Positions 11,231-22,250 are shown, numbered from the stretch's first letter. The stretch: DNA of 64,000 bases from Ampullaceana balthica (GCA_944989445.1 CALYLW010000011.1:2695501-2759500); one strand, 5' to 3'. Numbers and translations are program-made. Notes: generated by a model from the letters alone, not told the origin.

Positions 11231-12007
11231 TTAACCCACACATACGCACATAATTCTTTTTTGAATAACTTTTCTAAAACCTTTTGTATGCATGGAGTAC
11301 ACAAAAAAGTTAACTGCCGAATTGGCCACGCCAAACATGGAGAAAACGTAGACTATCTTTGGCTCAACCTGGTACGTTTGGGAAATGAGGACACAAGCCA
11401 TACATGGTGTCCAGCAGATAACAAACAGGCCAAACACGATCAACATTTGCTTCAGCCATTTGAAGGAAGCGACTTTTGATGCTCCTGCCGCTTGACTTAT
11501 TTTTAACGGATGTTGTCGCACAGTAGGTTTGGTATTTAAGTTATTTACACTTTGCTGTTGTACCGATGAATTTTCAGAATTGGCTTGTAGTCGTGAAGGG
11601 GACCCATTATAAAACCCAGCCCTTGATTCAATATTGGTGAAACGTTCGTTTGCATCGTGGCGCATGCTTCCAGATGCTTCAAAGATGTCGACGTAAATTA
11701 AGTATTTATTGAATTGATGATTTACCGGCTCGTTCATTAATACTAGTCTCCCTGGTTGAAAACCGATGTCTTCTTGCTGTTTTGCGCTGAAGAAGCGACT
11801 CATCGCCATGTTGTTATCTACAACTGTTTTTTTCGACAAAATGGAATCGACTTGAACGCGTCTCTGATGTTTCCTGTCGTGGTGTTTCTTGGCTGTTTTA
11901 GCAATCAGGCCGTAGGTTAGGCTGATGACAGCACACAACATAAAAAAACACAGGGGATAGAAGCCTCTGACATATTTTCTTTGCAGTGTGTTGTACGGGT
12001 TGCAGCC
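11231..12007 (-). CDS. Class A GPCR A, exon 4 (ECL2 to C-terminus, residues 177-434)
   Basis: Terminal exon of the receptor that starts at 17228. It begins in phase 0 after a TTCTACTTCAG acceptor. C178 is the expected ECL2 disulphide partner of C104. TM5 covers about residues 190-213. A long third intracellular loop of roughly 145 residues follows, rich in basic, Ser and Asn residues. TM6 carries the CWTP signature (374-377) and TM7 ends in ANSAVNFFVY, so the family motif NPxxY is NFFVY here (409-413), with Pro7.50 replaced by Phe. A helix-8-like segment (TKGFRKVIQKRI) and a Cys-containing tail close the protein; stop at 11231-11233. Role: plasma-membrane receptor presumed to signal through a G protein, ligand unknown. 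Confidence 0.88.
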   Translation of the reverse strand, partial: GCNPYNTLQRKYVRGFYPLCFFMLCAVISLTYGLIAKTAKKHHDRKHQRRVQVDSILSKKTVVDNNMAMSRFFSAKQQEDIGFQPGRLVLMNEPVNHQFNKYLIYVDIFEASGSMRHDANERFTNIESRAGFYNGSPSRLQANSENSSVQQQSVNNLNTKPTVRQHPLKISQAAGASKVASFKWLKQMLIVFGLFVICWTPCMACVLISQTYQVEPKIVYVFSMFGVANSAVNFFVYSMHTKGFRKVIQKRIMCVCVG

Positions 12008-12297
12008 CTGAAGTAGAACGATTTTCAAAAGTAAACAAATTTTACAATCCTGAAGTCTAGTACTTTGATGCATAAGGTATCGGTTCGTGGTTATTTTTAC
12101 AATGGATAAAATCAGAAGTTCGATAATTAAATACAATGTAAAGACAGCAATCTATAGTAAAGTTATAAAAGATGTACTTTTTTCTTTCTATACATTCAGT
12201 TTTAAATACGAAACAAACAGGGAAACATCCTCCCAAAGACAGCGATGATGTTTATTTCAATATTTGTAAGAAATACGTGTTAGACAAATGAGCTTAC

Positions 12298-12516
12298 TTC
12301 AGACTGTCTTTGTGAGAATGCATACGCCGCTGTAAACCCGTGAGTGGAAGCGAAGAACCATTGCAGACAAATGCTAACATTAACCCTGGTAGATGTTACA
12401 AGGCGTCTGTAGGTGAAGGGGTGAATGATATACAAGTACTGGTCCAGCGCCACGGTCAGCATGATGAACATACTTATGGTGATGCTTGAGTAGAGAACAG
12501 CAACCACATACTGGCA
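12298..12516 (-). CDS. Class A GPCR A, exon 3 (TM3, ICL2, TM4; residues 104-176)
   Basis: Phase-0 exon of 73 codons between a TTTACTTTCAG acceptor and a GTAAGC donor. It opens with C104, the conserved Cys3.25. Counting from it, the position 3.32 residue is Leu, so the Asp used by aminergic receptors is absent. The DRY motif is DQY (128-130): the codon is CAG, read directly from the sequence, so Arg3.50 is lost. IIHPF follows as in many receptors of the class, and W156 is W4.50. The intron to exon 4 is 290 nt. Confidence 0.9.
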
Positions 12517-13675
12517 CTGAAAGTAAAGGGGGCGTCCTTTTATATGAAGCACACTGTTTCCTCTGTAAGGTCCGTTGGTTCGTGTGCAAAGTTAGTGTCT
12601 TTTTGTGTGTGCTAAATGATAACCCCTCAAAGAAACATGCATCAATTAAAAGGACTATATAATATAATTTATGAGATTTAAAATAAATTCCATCAAATAA
12701 AGTAACAATACTTAATTCAATTATAATTAGACTTTTTTTTCTAATACCGATATTTATCATATCAAGCAACTAAGTGCAAACACATCCACTGGTCACTAAT
12801 AATTTCTGGGGGTACTCAGTCGTCAGTCTTACGAGACCCAGCTTTTATAGACATCGTTATGGTTGATTTTATGCCGATTATTCCAAAATAATTTAATCCT
12901 CGTAAGCATTATTAAGTTTAAATCATCGAGCCTCTTTGTTCATTCCTTTATAAATAAGAGTTCATTTTGCTGATACCATGCTCACAATCCGTGCTTGACG
13001 CAAGAATGTTGCACAACTATACAACGAATGGAATGCCGCAGAAATTTGTATAATTGAGAACAAATCGAAACAACTCGTCAAAAACCTGCATCAACCCAAA
13101 GTTCTTATTTTCTGCAAGCAAAAACTTTAAGTAAAGATACCCATCAATAATGCAAATGTATTAATAGCTTTCAGAAAATGCCTTGCATTTAAAAATTATT
13201 TCTGTAAGTTGATTGGACAAAATTAAAACTTGACCTGTCGACCAATGCTGATACCTCAAACTTTCGGCATGCACTGCACTCAAATAATTCTTGGACGGGA
13301 CTCAAGATTTCATCATGAAAAGAGCAGCTTAAAACTATGGGTCTCTGGTCTCTGGTTTCAAATTATATTTATTGACAGGATCATTATCAGCTCTTGTAAG
13401 TGTCTCAACGATTATTGTAAAGCTAAGTGCCCTGAAAGCCACCTGAATTCATGCAATGGCTGTAAGACTACGGGATTACTATTAAACTCCTTAATAGTTT
13501 AGTGAACTGTGTGCTTTCAGTGAGTGTTCTAAGAAATTTTTCAAAGACATGTTATGGCAACCATGCTTAAATGTTCACGATGGTCAGCGTAATGTTTCAC
13601 AGTTGATGTGTAATATTTCTGCGAAGACTTGAAGCAACTCCATTATTCTTGCCTCATGGCATAAAATCGTGGATA
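12517..13675. other. GPCR A intron 2, left part
   Basis: Intron sequence between the TM3 and TM2 exons. AT-rich, no element recognised. Confidence 0.5.
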
Positions 13676-14308
13676 CAGACACAAACACTACCCTATATTT
13701 TATACATGTCTAATGGCATTTTTTAAATGAACATTTGATTTCACATATTGACTGTCCCTGGATGACAGACACAAACACTACCCTATATTTTATACATGTC
13801 TAATGGCATTTTTTAAATGAACATTTGATTTCACATATTGACTGTCACTGGATGACAGACACAAACACTACCCTATATTTTATACATGTCTAATGACATT
13901 TTTTAAATGAACATTTGATTTCACATATTGACTGTCACTGGATGACAGACACAAACACTACCCTATATTTTATACATGCCTAATGACATTTTTTAAATGA
14001 ACATTTGATTTCACATATTGACTGTCACTGGATGACAGACACAAACACTACCCTATATTTTATACATGTCTAATGACATTTTTTAAATGAACATTTGATT
14101 TCACATATTGACTGTCACTGGATGACAGACACAAACACTACCCTATATTTTATACATGTCTAATGACATTTTTTAAATGAACATTTGATTTCACATATTG
14201 ACTGTCACTGGATGACAGACACAAACACTACCCTATATTTTATACATGTCTAATGACATTTTTTAAATGAACATTTGATTTCATATATTGACTGTCACTG
14301 GATGACAG
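13676..14308. repeat. 90-bp tandem repeat, 7 copies, inside GPCR intron 2
   Basis: CAGACACAAACACTACCC recurs every 90 bp starting at 13676. Copies differ at only a few positions (GGCATT/GACATT, ATGTC/ATGCC, TGTCCC/TGTCAC), so the expansion is recent or homogenised. Confidence 0.97.
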
Positions 14309-14964
14309 AGATAAACAGACCTACAAACTCCGTTTTGTAAATACGACTTTCATTTGGTCGGAATGTGCGAAGTAAGATTCAGCTCTTTCGTCACTGATAA
14401 ATCAGGCCTATCAAATACGGTTAACGTGTGGAACTTTGCATTTGGGAAGTTGATAATTGTAGCATGTATCCTTCAGTACTAAATTGATAAAATCAAGAAA
14501 CGCAAATGCATTTTTTTTGCTGCGCCAGCTATCGGGTATTGAAACATTATACTTAGTCAAATCGTTGTAAATGTCTTGAAGTACAAATAGCCAAGAGGAC
14601 GTTGTCTATCAAAACTTTTTTTTACCCGTTATATTTAGCACGTTGACGTCGAGATATTTCTTGATAATGTTTTCTTTTTGTTGAAATCTCCCCGTAGTTT
14701 AGGTGTGACTTGTGCGGTGTAAGAGTGTATATACATGTATTGCATTGTGTTTTTTAAAAATTTGAAATCATCAATCTATATATAGAATGCCTTACATAGA
14801 AACCCTTCCTTCCCTTGCCTGCCCATCGTTGGTCTATAAACATGCGCACTGATGTTGAGCTACCGCCCCCCTCCAGCTCTGCAGCGTATGCTACGCCGTG
14901 GATCGGCTTGTATTGCTTATTAAGTTGAAAAAGAACGTTTTAGAAAAAATACAACGATACTCAC
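14309..14964. other. GPCR A intron 2, right part
   Basis: No array or element recognised. A GCAGCGTATGCTACGCCG near-palindrome at 14881-14898 resembles the hairpin motif of the repeats near 33.1 and 33.7 kb. Confidence 0.4.
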
Positions 14965-15066
14965 ATGCAACCACTCAGGTCTGTATACATAGTTCTGTAC
15001 ACGAAGTATGAGCAGTGCTAACCCTACCATCAGATCCGCCCCTGCTAATGTGGAGATGAACTTGTT
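14965..15066 (-). CDS. Class A GPCR A, exon 2 (TM2, residues 70-103)
   Basis: A 102-nt phase-0 exon between a TTTTATTTGCAAG acceptor and a consensus GTGAGT donor. It encodes 34 residues with the TM2 signature LAGADLMVGL, including D80 (Asp2.50), and ends RPEWLH. Both ends join in frame to the exons at 17022-17228 and 12298-12516, and the next residue is the conserved Cys3.25. Too short to be found by open-frame length; I located it from the GPCR motif and splice sites. Confidence 0.9.
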
Positions 15067-15310
15067 CTTGCAAATAAAAGTTTTAAAAAATTAAATAAGT
15101 AGGTCTATTAGAATAATAAACAATGAAATCATCCCTATTGAATAGATGATGAAATGTAAAGAGCAATTATGAAAATAGGATATGATAAACATTGCTAAAT
15201 ATAACGCGCCATGAAAATACTAACATATCCATTTTTGCTTCCTTGGTAAAATTGTTGGATGTTATCATAGAAGGAAATACAACAATAAACATAAGAAAAC
15301 AAAACGAAAC

Positions 15311-15489
<179 letters not shown>

Positions 15490-15623
15490 AGAGAATCCTT
15501 GAACGTCACTAAAAAAATTGTTTGCTTTTAATGCATTAAAAAACAATTAAGTACCCTTTTCAGACCATGCAGACCTATGAGGCAAGTGAAGCAGCGTTCA
15601 CAAGTTTCTTTAGCCACGGCAAA

Positions 15624-16068
15624 GGGGCCGTCCATAAATGACGTCACGCGATTTTGGCCCGATTTTTGACCCCCTCCCCCTTCGTCACAGGTCGTCACAA
15701 AAAGTTATACCCCCCTCCAATACGACGTCACAAGCTTTGCACGCTCCCCCCCCCCACCCCGCAATAAAAGACGTATTTTTTATTTCAAAATTAGTATGTT
15801 TCAAATCGATTCGTTGTCATTTAAGTATGTATTTATTGTAAGGCTATACTCAAATATGGTAACCCGCGAAGCCATGTAAAATGTCATTAAATAAATTGTA
15901 AGCAATCAAATATTTAAGTGGCACTTTCATGTTAAGTTGCGAGTTTTTTATGTGACGTCACAGTCCTTAAACCCCTTCCCCCTCTCGTCATACATTGTCA
16001 CAAATTTTTGACCCCCTCTCCCCCCCCTTTTTTCCCCTAGGTGCGTGGCGTCATTTATGGACGGCCCC
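15624..16068. mobile_element. MITE, GGGGCCGTCCATAAA family, copy 2 (445 bp)
   Basis: Ends GGGGCCGTCCATAAATGACG and its exact reverse complement CGTCATTTATGGACGGCCCC. Subterminal C-rich tracts with GTCACAA motifs mirror each other on the two sides. No clear target duplication here (AAA against GTA). Sits in intron 1 of the GPCR. Confidence 0.9.
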
Positions 16069-16109
16069 GTACGAAGGTATTGTGTGGCTAGTATTGGTAC
16101 AATGCCCTG

Positions 16110-16258
16110 TCGCCCTTACTTTACCCCAACTAATGTCAGTCAGGTATCCATTCGGAGCTAGATGGACTCAGGGACGCTCTTGACTACGGGAACGAGCCCC
16201 CGCCTTCTCGGAGATTCGAACCCTTGTCTCTAGGTACGTTGCCACTCGACCAGCGCTA
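16110..16258 (-). mobile_element. tRNA-derived SINE fragment
   Basis: On the minus strand a box A-like TGGTCGAGTGGC (16252-16241) and a box B-like GGTTCGAATCTC (16222-16211) are spaced as in a shortened tRNA head, followed by non-tRNA body. The acceptor stem does not pair well, so this is a SINE or tRNA pseudogene, not a working tRNA. Confidence 0.6.
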
Positions 16259-17021
16259 TTTAAAAAAAAGTGCTTAATGTTGTTTAACAATTTTAAAAAA
16301 AAATGTGTGTACACTTTTGAAATTATGTTTTAAAAATTCACTATTCATTTCATTTAGGCCTTGCAGCAATAGAAAGTTTATATTGCTGTTTAGTTCTTAT
16401 ATAGACATGTTATTTCATGTTCCGGGGCGAAAATAAAAATATCTCACGTTTAATTTTTGTATTTGATTTTATCTCTCACCGGTGTAAGAAAATGGCTTGA
16501 AACAGACCAATAGGAAGTGATAAGCAAAGAAGAAAAAAACAACAACATTGTCCAAAGCAAATCAAACTTAAAACGATTCAATAAAAAGAAACAAGTGAAC
16601 GCCAATCATAATTAATTAAAATATATCTTATATAAAAATTGCATATAAGTCTATATATAATAACTAATTTAGAATAAATAATTCTAGTTTAAGTTGACAG
16701 ATACAATAGGATCATGAAAACTTAATATCGCCTCTGTGGTAATGTTAACACAATAGAGAAAAAAATATCTCTCCAGCGTTCTAACACTGAAAGTGAATGC
16801 CACTATTGTATAGAAAATTAAACTATTATCTCTATTTTAAGCACTGTGATGAAATATTGAAAATTAAAACCGAAAATATTGTCATTTTGTTAACGCTTAT
16901 ATCTACTATTGAAAATAAAATAATAAATAAACTGAACTCATTTGAAAGTGATTATTATTGTTAATCATCATAAAAATTGCAGAGTCGTTAACAAAAAAGC
17001 GCCAGAAAAGACAATATTTAC
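16259..17021. other. GPCR A intron 1, right part
   Basis: AT-rich intron sequence between the SINE fragment and exon 1. Nothing else recognised. Confidence 0.5.
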
Positions 17022-17228
17022 CTGTAATGTCTTCAGAGTCTTGGTCGTAGCAATAGCAACCAGGGTTAAACTGTTACTTGTAATGATTACACAGCTCAGG
17101 ACCAACTGGCAGGCGGCCATGACAGTCTCAAACGGCTCATCGGTCAGCTGTGAGATGTCCTGACCATTTGTCACATTGAAATAGTGTTGACAACACGGTC
17201 GTGTTGAGACTTCATCGGGGAATTCCAT
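17022..17228 (-). CDS. Class A GPCR A, exon 1 (N-terminus and TM1, residues 1-69)
   Basis: First exon of a four-exon receptor (17022-17228, 14965-15066, 12298-12516, 11231-12007; 69+34+73+258 = 434 aa, normal for the class). All three introns are phase 0. ATG at 17228 has an in-frame upstream TGA. The extracellular N-terminus has a sequon at N18. TM1 spans about 36-60, with SN52 in place of the usual GN1.50 pair. The exon ends TTKTLKTLQ before a GTAAAT donor. Class A identity follows from D2.50, Cys3.25, W4.50, CWTP and the TM7 motif seen across the four exons. Motifs for amine, peptide or opsin subfamilies are lacking, so it is an orphan, possibly from a lineage-expanded set; a chemosensory role would be a guess. 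Confidence 0.88.
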
Positions 17229-17684
17229 TATTGTGGCACACGAATATAATAATCAAAAGACACCATTAAAATTAAGTTATGACATACATTTATTGTTTCT
17301 TTAACAACTGTCCGTGATGTCAAAATAATTATACTATATGGAAGGCTGAGCTTTGATGATTCATAAATAAAAATCAGGTATAATATCTGTCTGCGATGAC
17401 GACTGCATGCAAACAAATCAAACTAAATTCCAAGTCCATGTGCTTGCAGACCATGTCGTAACCCCTGGCAACGTCAAAAGCGTGGGAAAGGAAACAACCA
17501 ATCACCAGGCCAGAGACCACAGGTCGCGGTACTGCACAACGTCATTCTAAATCTTTGCCTAAATAGCAGTATTTAGAGATAACCAGTGGCGTTAAACGAA
17601 TTGTTGTCATCAACTGTGGTTAACGTGGTGTCACTCATTGTGGTTATCTGAGGGTGTAGCCCTCATCTCTCCTGACTAGTCAAA
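17229..17684. promoter_or_regulatory. Upstream region of GPCR A
   Basis: Sequence 5' of the GPCR start on the minus strand. No core promoter element stands out; the 5' UTR limits cannot be set from sequence alone. Confidence 0.25.
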
Positions 17685-17860
17685 TACAAAATACACAAGT
17701 TGTGTAATGAAAGCAATAAAGTTAAGATTTATTATTGAACTAATACAACATTAAACGTTTCAGCTAATGACTTCGTCAGTACAAATAACATAGAGTACTT
17801 ACTTAAGTATTAAAATTATATTTAAACTAGTGTAGTGTATTACCCGTCAAAAGTGACAGA
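17685..17860 (-). mobile_element. Hammerhead-ribozyme-bearing retroelement remnant, copy 2
   Basis: Shares with 3315-3480 the blocks ATACAAAATACACAA, GCAATAAAGTTAAG..TTTATT, AACTAATACAAC and the ribozyme core, in the same order and orientation. It diverges beyond the ribozyme but keeps TACTTACTTAA. Confidence 0.6.
17747..17784 (-). ncRNA. Candidate type I hammerhead ribozyme, variant core
   Basis: Minus strand: CTGACGA (17779-17773; position 7 is C, a tolerated variant), stem II AGT-CATTA-GCT with a wobble pair, GAAA (17761-17758), ACGT helix III, T at 17754 as cleavage-site nucleotide, helix I starting TA/TA as in copy 1. The core and the flanking TA pairs are shared with the 3.4-kb copy while stem II differs. 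Confidence 0.55.
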
Positions 17861-18649
17861 AATTTTCAAAATAAATATATTTTAGCTGATTTAAGCATAG
17901 TTTTTGTAATTGTCCCTTTGCCTGATTCCCCTACAACCTAGCACCCCCCCCCCATCCCGGCCTCCGGTTTAACGACCTTATCCACTATGGCAACCATAAT
18001 ATTTATAAAATCCGCATACACAGTTCAAAACTGATATCAAAATTAAAGTAGTGATTTGAAAAATGTACAGTTTTAAAATAAAATCAATGGTCCTTGATGG
18101 GAATGTGTCTCCAACTTTCTCAAGGTATTACAATAATAGTCTAAGTCTAAGTCTAATAACTGAGGTCAAAGTGATTGTTTTTCATTATTGATAACATCGT
18201 TAGTTGCACCCGGACGTTATATTTCATTTCTATAAAGATTGAGTGATTGAGACGTCATTAATTATTAATTTGATGAGAGATGACATTATCTTACCGAGAA
18301 TTATGTAGCTCTCTCTTCGAATAATTGAAGGAAACAAAACACGCAATAAATATCAGCGGGTAAACTGTTCAATGTACTTACCACGCTCGAGGATAAAGTG
18401 GATTTTGGAACTTGACAGAATGTAAATAGAAGGGAGGGGGCGGGATATGATTGGTATTGCTGCTCATTTACTTGAATTTTGTGTTAATGCGCACGGGGAC
18501 GGGATGTCAAATAATAATAATAAAACCATCTATCGCACAGGACTTATTTGAAAGATATGATCACGGCTCTAACCCTAAGTTGTATGGTATTGGGCTTTTC
18601 CTTGTATATTCATGATATATAGTCATCAAAATTTACTGGTAGATTTATA
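17861..18649. other. Intergenic, nothing recognised
   Basis: AT-rich sequence with a C-run near 17945. No coding or mobile-element signal I can support. Confidence 0.4.
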
Positions 18650-19180
18650 CATTGGCCTGCAAAATCCATTGGCCTGACTGAAACATCCATTGTCCTGACT
18701 AAATAGTTATATGTTTTACAAACAGGGTATGTATGGGCCTGACAAAACGTCAAAGAACATATTGTATTGTTGTATTGTATTGTTGTATTGTATTGTTGTA
18801 TTGTATTGTTGTATTGTATTGTTGTATTGTATTGTTGTATTGTATTGTTGTATTGTATATTGTTGTATTGTATTGTTGTATTGTATTGTTGTATTGTATT
18901 GTTGTATTGTATTGACTGAAGAAACAGCTATTGGCCTGACCACAACATTCATTGGCTTAACTGAAACATCCATTGACCTGACTTAAAACATCTCTTTGCC
19001 TGACTGAAATATCCAATGGCCAGACGAAACATCCATTGCGCTGACTGAAATATCCATCGGCCTGACTGAAATATCCATGAGACTTACTGAAACATCCATT
19101 GACCTGACTTTTAAAAAAAACATCCATTAGCCTGACTGAAATATCCATTAGCCTGACTGAAATATCCATGTTCATTGTTA
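18650..19180. repeat. Degenerate 21-24 bp repeat with an embedded 13-bp array
   Basis: CATTGGCCTGACTGAAACATC-like units recur on both sides of a regular 13-bp array (TTGTATTGTATTG, about 11 copies, 18765-18915). The outer units vary in length and sequence; the inner array is almost uniform, with one 3-bp indel. Confidence 0.9.
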
Positions 19181-19445
19181 CTGTCTTTGGCTGTGGAGTT
19201 CCAGTTAGACAGAATTTTCGTAAGACTCATGAAGTTTTTTGTTTTTTTTGGTTTTTTTTAAAATGTTAAATGACGCACATTTTCCACTATTTAATTTCGT
19301 TGAACTACTTTTGCAAGCTAGTTTAAATCGAATAAATTATTTTAAAATAATCTTGACTTTGATTTATTTAAAGAACGCCTTGAATTTAGTCTTAAAGGTC
19401 AGTTAGGGTTTGACTATAGACCACGGGGTCATCTAGAAAAGAACC

Positions 19446-19754
19446 AGGTAAATGCATAAAATAAAAAAAGGGTATTAGTAGGCCTGACAGGACGTAACAC
19501 AACAGCGAACGTTTCGGCAAAGAGCCTTCTTCAACGGACAAATAGTACACAAATGAAACGAATAAAACGATGGATCTCTACTGGACTACTTGGATTTCAC
19601 CGCAGCTAAGTGTTTTTTTTTCTATTATTTCGTTTTATTCGTTTCATTTGTGTACTATTTGTCCGTTGAAGAAGGCTCTTTGCCGAAACGTTCGCTGTTG
19701 TGTTACGTCCTGTCAGGCCTACTAATACCCTGTTTTTATTTTATGCATTTACCT
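19446..19754. repeat. 309-bp hairpin: two 125-bp inverted arms, 59-bp spacer
   Basis: Arm 19446-19570 and arm 19630-19754 are reverse complements with one mismatch seen (AAAAAAAGGG against CTGTTTTTATT side). Each arm carries TTGAAGA, stem GGC-TCTTT-GCC and GAAACGTT, a hammerhead-like core with the first C replaced by T. This looks like two copies of one retroelement terminus in inverted orientation. The spacer contains CTACTTGGATTTCACCGC. Confidence 0.93.
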
Positions 19755-20275
19755 TTTTAAAAGCCTGATTGCAGTCTCACCCCCATTACTTTAGAAAAAA
19801 ACCAGCATGTTGCTAATGCTAATGCACTGAAACAGGCGGGAGAGATCCGTATAATATATTTGTATACTGGACGACACGTGTCCACCAAGGTCTCACAGGT
19901 AGACTTCATATTTTAATTAATTTGTCATTGGTTTAAAATAATTTAAACATTCACTTTTAAAATAGTTTTACAATGAATACTATATAATTTCATGAACTCT
20001 ATTATCCCAACTTTAGTCTTTTATGTATGCAATATTTCGTAAGTGTTGAAAATTGAAAAGCTTATATATTATATAGACATATATATAAATATTCAGAAAA
20101 TTATTAGTCACTTATTACTCTATTAAACGTGTTTTTAATTATCTTTTTTAAGTCTCATCTTCTCTATTAAAAATATCATTAAAAAGGTATATCTATAATT
20201 CTGTAATAAAAAGACGTAAAAAATCAGTAAGCTTCACTAATATGAGGCTAGTTATTGACAAACAAATACAAACGC
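19755..20275. other. Intergenic, nothing recognised
   Basis: AT-rich sequence between the hairpin and the 31-bp array, without supported features. Confidence 0.4.
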
Positions 20276-20457
20276 CATTGTCAACACAGACTCAGTGCTA
20301 GCAGACATTTGTCAACACAGACTTAGTGCCAGCAGACCATTGTCAACACGGACTCAATGCTAGCAGACCATTGTCAACACAGACTCAGTGCTAGCAGACC
20401 ATTGTCAACACAGACTCAGTGCCAGCAGACCATTGTCAACACGGACTCAATGCTAGA
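20276..20457. repeat. 31-bp tandem repeat, about 6 copies
   Basis: Unit CATTGTCAACACAGACTCAG plus TGCTAGCAGAC, with variants ACGGACTCAAT and TGCCAGC. It ends only 20 bp from the stop codon of the minus-strand gene at 20478, so it probably lies in that gene's 3' UTR. Confidence 0.93.
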
Positions 20458-20477
20458 AGCTACATTTGTTTATTATT

Positions 20478-20663
20478 TCACTCTGACACGTGTTCTTTCC
20501 TTGTAAACATCTCCACCTCGAGGTCCTGGGCCTTGGTGTCCTCCCCGTCCTTCTCGTAGCTCGTGTCGTCAAACCTCTCCACAGTCTCACCCACAGACAA
20601 CCTGTTCTTGAAGCTGTCCATCTGTTTCTGCATGCTTCTCTTGTTGGCCTTCATGGCCAGGCT
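20478..20663 (-). CDS. Last exon of an unidentified membrane protein gene
   Basis: Phase-0 terminal exon of 61 codons plus TGA. It is hydrophilic and highly charged: SLAMKANKRSMQKQMDSFK, then an acidic tail with DTSYEKDGEDTKAQDLEVE. It joins in frame to the exon at 21579-21738, whose last codon is the CAG of KYFLQ. The acceptor is a tandem GAGCAG, so use of the first AG would add one Gln. By its composition it is a cytoplasmic tail. No family recognised. Confidence 0.7.
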   Translation of the reverse strand, partial: SLAMKANKRSMQKQMDSFKNRLSVGETVERFDDTSYEKDGEDTKAQDLEVEMFTRKEHVSE

Positions 20664-21578
20664 CTGCTCGGGAAGAAAAATATTTGATAACAATATAATA
20701 ATTCAACACTTACACACACACATGACGGGGGGTGGGGGAGCGGGGGCTAATATCATTTGGGTTTATTTACACCAAACAAAAGTCACAAAAGAAAAGTCGT
20801 AGGTTCGTTAACGTCATTGAGTCATAAAGTCATTGTGTTCAAATAGCAATGATATCACTGATATCAATGGGGTTTAATGTCATTGGGTCACTAAAATAAA
20901 GACTTAATACATTTCTCGAAATACTAAATTATAGCGCCCTAATTTTATGGAGGTCTCTAATGTTATAGCGCCCTAATGTCATGGACGTCTCTAGTGTTAT
21001 AGCGCCCTATTGTCAAGGACGTTTCTAATACGCCACTGAAATGTGCGATTCCTCTGGGTCTTATGTGCGTTCTCTCTGTTCCTACGACACGCACCAAAAC
21101 GTTTGGTGAAAGGTCATTCTCTTTTTGTGCAGCCAAACAATGGAATTCTCTACCATTACACATACGTAGTATTCAAACAACCAAGTCTTTCAAGACTGCA
21201 CTTAAGACACATCTTTTCACAATTTATTTTTAAAATTGATGAAACAACATTTCTTGTAAATGATTAACGTAGCTTATGTATAATGTATTGTAATTTTTTG
21301 TGTTTGTTGTGATATGAAAGTTAATTTAATACTTATAAGTATGTTATTTCTTTCATGTAAAGCGCTGTGAGCCCAGTTCCTTACTGGGATACAGCGCTAT
21401 ATAAATAATCAATTTATTATTATTATTATTATGATCCTTAATAGAGAAATAACTCACGACTAATTATGTCATGTATTTGTTTATGTCATGTGGTTACAGA
21501 GTTATTTTCTCACCGCCGACATGACGTAATGAGATGACACATAAATGTTTCTCCCCCCACCCGCAATGACCACCAAAC
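20664..21578. other. Intron of the 20.5-21.7 kb gene, holding a CR1/L2 fragment
   Basis: Intron of 915 nt. Contains three GCGCCCTAATGTCATGG-like repeats at 20930-21010 and the retroelement 3' end at 21030-21425. Confidence 0.6.
21030..21425 (+). mobile_element. 5'-truncated CR1/L2-type non-LTR retrotransposon, 3' end
   Basis: The plus strand encodes the C-terminal signature of CR1/L2 ORF2: VPTTRTKTFGERSFSFCAA then KQWNSLPLHIRSIQTTKSF, ending KTHLFTIYF and a stop near 21230. The 3' UTR has the typical hairpin-like GTAAAGCGCTGTGAGCCC...AGCGCTATATAA and ends in (ATT)n at 21415-21430. Opposite strand to the host gene, within its intron. Confidence 0.85.
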
Positions 21579-21738
21579 CTGTAGAAAGTATTTGTCCATC
21601 TGCTGCCGGACCCAGTAAGGCGTGTAGAGAAGTATCAGAAAGGCCAGGGTACCGTAGATGAGGAAGCTGACCGCCTCGTAGCACAGAAGAGAGGGAAACA
21701 CATCGGTTGCACTTGTCATGGAGACTTGCTTTGCGTCT
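21579..21738 (-). CDS. Internal exon of an unidentified membrane protein gene
   Basis: 160-nt exon between a TTTTCCTCCCAG acceptor and a GTTTGG donor (GT, otherwise weak). It encodes a short hydrophilic lead (DAKQVSMTSATDVFPS), one strong hydrophobic span (YEAVSFLIYGTLAFLILLY) and TPYWVRQQMDKYFLQ. With the next exon the protein ends in one last membrane span followed by a roughly 75-residue charged tail, the layout of a multi-pass membrane protein C-terminus. Upstream exons should lie at higher coordinates but I could not find them before the 29-bp array. Family unknown. Confidence 0.65.
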
Positions 21739-22250
21739 CTGGGAGGAAAAGAATACAACTCTTTAAAAAAACAGAGCTGATTTTATTATGTTAAAAACAA
21801 TGCGATCAAGTTTTAAATATTATTATTTTTATTTATTTTTAATTTAAATAATTTGTTGATGAAATTTTGAAAGTATTTGCAAGTAATTTTAATTCAGGAA
21901 ATATTTAGAAATGCTTTGCTTTATCTTTATTCTTTATCAGAAGACTTATCTTTTTACAGAAAAAAGGCAACATACTATTTTACAAAAATCAAAATTCCAA
22001 GTATTATCTTTCAGTGGCTTTCTCTAATTAAACTGATTATCGTTTTGAATTGCAACCTTCCCCAACTCATGGTCTAGAAACATCTAAGAATATTTAGAAC
22101 AATGTTGGAGACGGAATATTGAAAAATCTTTTTTCGATCGACTCCCGAAATTTTAGCAGCAACTTGTAATAGCACTTGTTTTGTTTAGTTTCAGAATTAT
22201 TGATTTGAAATGACTTTTAATGTAATCTAGAAAGATAGTTAATGGGGTTT
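21739..22250. other. Probable intron, nothing recognised
   Basis: AT-rich sequence upstream (minus sense) of the membrane-protein exon. No further exon supported. Confidence 0.35.
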
